Origin: an uncultured Bacteroidaceae bacterium | GTDB taxonomy: Bacteria > Bacteroidota > Bacteroidia > Bacteroidales > Bacteroidaceae | NCBI GenBank assembly: GCA_934293005.1 | Contig: CAKQYA010000050.1 | Span: forward strand, 1 to 9,373 | Length of the DNA stretch: 9,373 nt | Direction: 5' to 3' | Shown: positions 7,362-9,373 of the stretch, piece after piece | Numbering within the stretch: position 1 is the stretch's first letter | How the letters are laid out: every line of letters starts with the position of its first letter | Position numbers and translations under genes: made by a program | The notes under the pieces: model-generated | Database searches by the model: none | What the model was told of the DNA's origin: nothing | Seen by the model: only the letters and a program-made list of their open reading frames with translations

Positions 7362-7438
7362 ATTCGTCTGCCGATCTGCCACATTCATGATAATCAACGT
7401 CTGGCATTCTTTGATTATGTTGAACTCTTATAATAAAT

Positions 7439-7469
7439 AACGCTCAACGCCATATAGGCATTGAGCGTT
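7439..7469 (-). terminator. Terminator of gdhA
   Basis: AACGCTCAACGCC (7439-7451) and GGCATTGAGCGTT (7457-7469) pair at 12 of 13 positions around an ATATA loop, 23 bases after the gdhA stop codon. On the minus strand the stem is followed by an AT-rich TATTTATTATAAG tail rather than a pure T run. Confidence 0.75.
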
Positions 7470-7492
7470 CAAGTGTATTGGACATTGATTTT

Positions 7493-8830
7493 TCATACTA
7501 CTCCCTGAGCAAGCATTGCATTAGCCACTTTCATGAATCCAGCTATGTTAGCCCCCTTCACGTAGTCTATGTATTCGTTCTCCTGTTTTCCATACTTCAC
7601 GCATTGTTCGTGGATGTTGTGCATTATCTCATGCAGCTTCATGTCCACCTCCTTTGTGCTCCAGCTCAGTCGCATTGAGTTCTGTGTCATCTCAAGCCCA
7701 GATGTAGCCACGCCACCTGCGTTCACAGCCTTGCCAGGAGCAAACAGCTGCCCGGCAGCCACAAACATCTCTGCAGCTTCAGCCGTGCAGCCCATGTTCG
7801 AAACCTCAGCAATGCATATAGGCTTGTTGGCAAGCAGCATTTCAGCATCTTCTCCGTTCAGTTCATTCTGTGTTGCGCAAGGCAGGGCGATGTCGCACTT
7901 CACTTCCCAAGGTCTCCTTCCTGCCACAAATGTTGCTCCGCTGAATTTCTCCGCATAAGGAGCACATACATCGTTGCCGGAAGCACGCAGTTCGAGCATG
8001 TAAGCGATTTTCTCATCATCAAGGCCATTCGGATCGTATATGTATCCGTCAGGACCTGAAATGGTGATTACCTTCGCACCAAGTTCTGTGGCCTTCTTGG
8101 CCGCTCCCCAAGCCACGTTGCCAAAACCGCTTATGGCCACAGTCTTTCCCTTGATGTCATAGTCATGAGTCTGCAGCATCTCGTTTACAAAATAGAGTGC
8201 TCCAAAACCTGTGGCTTCAGGACGGATGCGCGAACCGCCCCATTCAAGTCCCTTGCCTGTAAGCACGCCTGAGTATTCACGTGTCAGTTTCTTGTACATG
8301 CCAAACAGGTAACCAATCTCTCTTGCACCCACGCCGATGTCGCCAGCAGGAATATCTTCGTCAGGGCCTATATAGTGATAAAGCTCTGTCATGAAAGCTT
8401 GGCAGAACCGCATGACCTCTCCTGCCGACCTTCCGCATATGGAGAAGTCGGAACCGCCCTTGCCGCCACCCATAGGTAGTGTGGTGAGAGCATTCTTGAA
8501 AGTCTGTTCAAAACCCAAGAATTTCAGTATTGAAAGGTTGACCGATGGATGGAAGCGAAGACCTCCCTTGTATGGGCCTATTGTGCTGTTAAACTGTACG
8601 CGGTATCCGATGTTGACATGTATCTCTCCCTTGTCATCCACCCATGGCACGCGGAAGGTGATGATGCGCTCTGGCTCCACTATGCGTTCAATGATTTTGG
8701 CTTTCTCAAATTCGGGGTGCTGGTTATACACGTCCTTCACTGAGATGAGCACTTCTCTCACAGCTTGAAGATATTCAAGCTCACCTGGATGCTTCTGCTC
8801 CAGTTGCTGCATGATTTTCTCAACATCCAT
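7493..8830 (-). CDS. gdhA: Glutamate dehydrogenase (hexameric, family I)
   Basis: This cytoplasmic enzyme interconverts 2-oxoglutarate plus ammonium and glutamate using NAD(P)H, linking nitrogen assimilation to the TCA cycle. The 445 residues match the usual length of the hexameric family. The substrate site is complete: K88 in PYKGG, K112 in TFKNAL, catalytic K124 in PMGGGKGG, D164 in PAGDIGVG and S377 in VATSGLE. The cofactor domain carries the Rossmann GFGNVA motif (235-240). The segment ISGPDGYIYDP (257-267) closely resembles the NAD-using Clostridium symbiosum enzyme, so a strict NADP label is not supported by these residues. The start MDVEKI at 8830 follows a promoter by a leader of about 20 bases. 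It stands alone with its own promoter and terminator, so it is likely monocistronic. No frameshift or missing catalytic residue is seen. Confidence 0.97.
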   Translation of the reverse strand: MDVEKIMQQLEQKHPGELEYLQAVREVLISVKDVYNQHPEFEKAKIIERIVEPERIITFRVPWVDDKGEIHVNIGYRVQFNSTIGPYKGGLRFHPSVNLSILKFLGFEQTFKNALTTLPMGGGKGGSDFSICGRSAGEVMRFCQAFMTELYHYIGPDEDIPAGDIGVGAREIGYLFGMYKKLTREYSGVLTGKGLEWGGSRIRPEATGFGALYFVNEMLQTHDYDIKGKTVAISGFGNVAWGAAKKATELGAKVITISGPDGYIYDPNGLDDEKIAYMLELRASGNDVCAPYAEKFSGATFVAGRRPWEVKCDIALPCATQNELNGEDAEMLLANKPICIAEVSNMGCTAEAAEMFVAAGQLFAPGKAVNAGGVATSGLEMTQNSMRLSWSTKEVDMKLHEIMHNIHEQCVKYGKQENEYIDYVKGANIAGFMKVANAMLAQGVV

Positions 8831-8855
8831 AGCACAATTGTTTTTAGGTTAATAA

Positions 8856-8887
8856 TAAAGATATCGCTAAATTAGTCATTGTGTCAA
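8856..8887 (-). promoter_or_regulatory. Promoter of gdhA
   Basis: On the minus strand, TTG (8887-8885) is followed after 21 bases by TATCTTTA (8863-8856), one base off TAnnTTTG. Transcription would start near 8850, about 20 bases ahead of the gdhA ATG. The further upstream stretch to about 9016 holds an AAACG/CGTTT mini-hairpin and nothing else I can name. Confidence 0.6.
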
Positions 8888-9016
8888 GCTTTAACAAACG
8901 TTTTTCGTTTCTTTTCGCTAAAAACTATCAAAATGATATGATTTGGCGTTTCTGAGTATTCTTGTTTGCAATCTGTGCTTGTCATTTTGCAATTTGAACA
9001 TGCGCGATTATCCGTA

Positions 9017-9117
9017 CATTAACTTTCGGTATAGCTCGCTATGCCTTCAACGCGACAGTCGCAACCTTATCGAACCAAACACTGGCAAGGTCTGAAATCT
9101 AATGACAGATTTGGGTT
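9017..9117 (+). repeat. Second copy of the 197-bp repeat family, right half only (element B2)
   Basis: Positions 9031-9117 align without gaps to the reverse complement of 3631-3717, with 76 of 87 bases identical by hand count; weaker similarity reaches back to about 9017. It ends at the same terminal GGGTT, but its opposite terminal repeat and most of the left half are absent. It is therefore a truncated or decayed member. The CATAGC-type palindrome is kept in part (ATAGC-TC-GCTAT). Confidence 0.75.
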
Positions 9118-9177
9118 AGAGTCAAAGCACGCATGCAGAATTATTGATTTAGTTTTTCCAGCTGTTACACCCATAAA

Positions 9178-9207
9178 AAAGTATCACGTGATACTTTGCC
9201 AAGTATC
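9178..9207. promoter_or_regulatory. Perfect 20-bp palindrome with an extra half-site (possible operator)
   Basis: AAAGTATCACGTGATACTTT (9178-9197) is its own reverse complement, and AAGTATC recurs once more at 9201-9207. The site lies about 90 bases upstream of the predicted promoter at 9274-9304, which suits a dimeric regulator. Because AAAAAA precedes it on the plus strand, the minus strand reads as a hairpin followed by T residues, so a minus-strand terminator is a real alternative. Confidence 0.5.
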
Positions 9208-9273
9208 CTTACTCTCTTATTTCGACGAATAAGACAATGTCGATGACTCGTTGATTGAAACAAACTGTTTTAT

Positions 9274-9304
9274 TTTGTATTGTGTCCGAAATGTCCTATC
9301 TTTC
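9274..9304 (+). promoter_or_regulatory. Bacteroidetes-type promoter reading out of the window
   Basis: TTTG (9274-9277) and TATCTTTC (9297-9304, one mismatch to TAnnTTTG) are exactly 19 bases apart. Transcription would start near 9310. An eight-codon frame (MNISAKGN, 9320-9346) lies just downstream and could be a leader peptide or chance. Confidence 0.5.
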
Positions 9305-9357
9305 CTCTATAAAACAAAAATGAATATCTCCGCAAAAGGTAACTAAACACCTGTATA

Positions 9358-9373
9358 ATGAAAATGAGGCGCA
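9358..9373 (+). CDS. Possible start of a gene running off the right edge (partial)
   Basis: ATG at 9358 (or 9364) opens MKMRR and is still open at the last base. It lies about 50 bases after the predicted promoter start. Only five codons are visible, so neither product nor reality of the gene can be judged beyond its position. Confidence 0.3.

Noticed and set aside
7254..7388. 44-codon minus-strand frame (MNVADRQTNKKERAK...) upstream of the T-run terminator
   Set aside because: It reads through the plus-strand terminator hairpin, has no promoter-like sequence, and its composition does not look like a natural protein.
8391..8768. 125-codon plus-strand frame opposite gdhA
   Set aside because: It is an antisense shadow of a highly conserved enzyme.
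9041..9232. 63-codon plus-strand frame across the second repeat copy
   Set aside because: It uses a different frame from the one conserved between the two repeat copies and runs through the palindrome.

Overview
The window looks like chromosomal DNA of a Bacteroidales bacterium, most likely a Prevotella or Segatella (S. copri-like) species. Four stretches match the Bacteroidetes sigma-ABfr promoter (TTTG, about 19-21 bases, then TAnnTTTG). Two of the protein types, a kinase-less periplasmic propeller regulator with an AraC domain and a large plug/beta-barrel outer membrane protein, are typical of this phylum. The genus is inferred from general resemblance, not from a search.

Layout, left to right. 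Bases 1-22 are the 3' end of a 5S rRNA, followed by its hairpin terminator and a short degenerate tandem repeat, so the window starts at the end of an rRNA operon. A strong promoter then drives a plus-strand gene (ends 3412) for an outer membrane beta-barrel protein of about 1030 residues. A 470-base convergent gap (3413-3883) holds two adjacent inverted-repeat elements of 172 and 197 bases that resemble MITEs. On the minus strand, 6796-3884 encodes a 970-residue membrane-tethered regulator: 14 periplasmic propeller repeats, a Y_Y_Y domain, one membrane helix, a regular 11-residue-repeat coiled coil and an AraC DNA-binding domain. It has no histidine kinase or receiver domain. A 696-base AT-rich gap (6797-7492) carries the regulator's promoter, a possible structured non-coding plus-strand transcript with its own promoter and terminator, and two minus-strand terminators. 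The minus-strand gene 8830-7493 is a hexameric glutamate dehydrogenase (gdhA) with a recognisable promoter and terminator. The last 540 bases hold a second, half-length copy of the 197-base repeat in inverted orientation, a perfect 20-bp palindrome, another promoter, and perhaps the first codons of a gene that leaves the window.

How the parts may work together. GdhA assimilates ammonium into glutamate as a free-standing monocistronic unit. The regulator senses an unknown periplasmic ligand and presumably switches nearby genes. The outer membrane protein is its only close partner here, but the two genes converge and no SusC/SusD pair or glycoside hydrolase is present, so a link between them is only a guess. 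The most interesting items are the kinase-free sensor with its hendecad linker, the two-copy repeat family whose differences fall mainly at third codon positions, and the uncharacterised locus at about 7003-7361.
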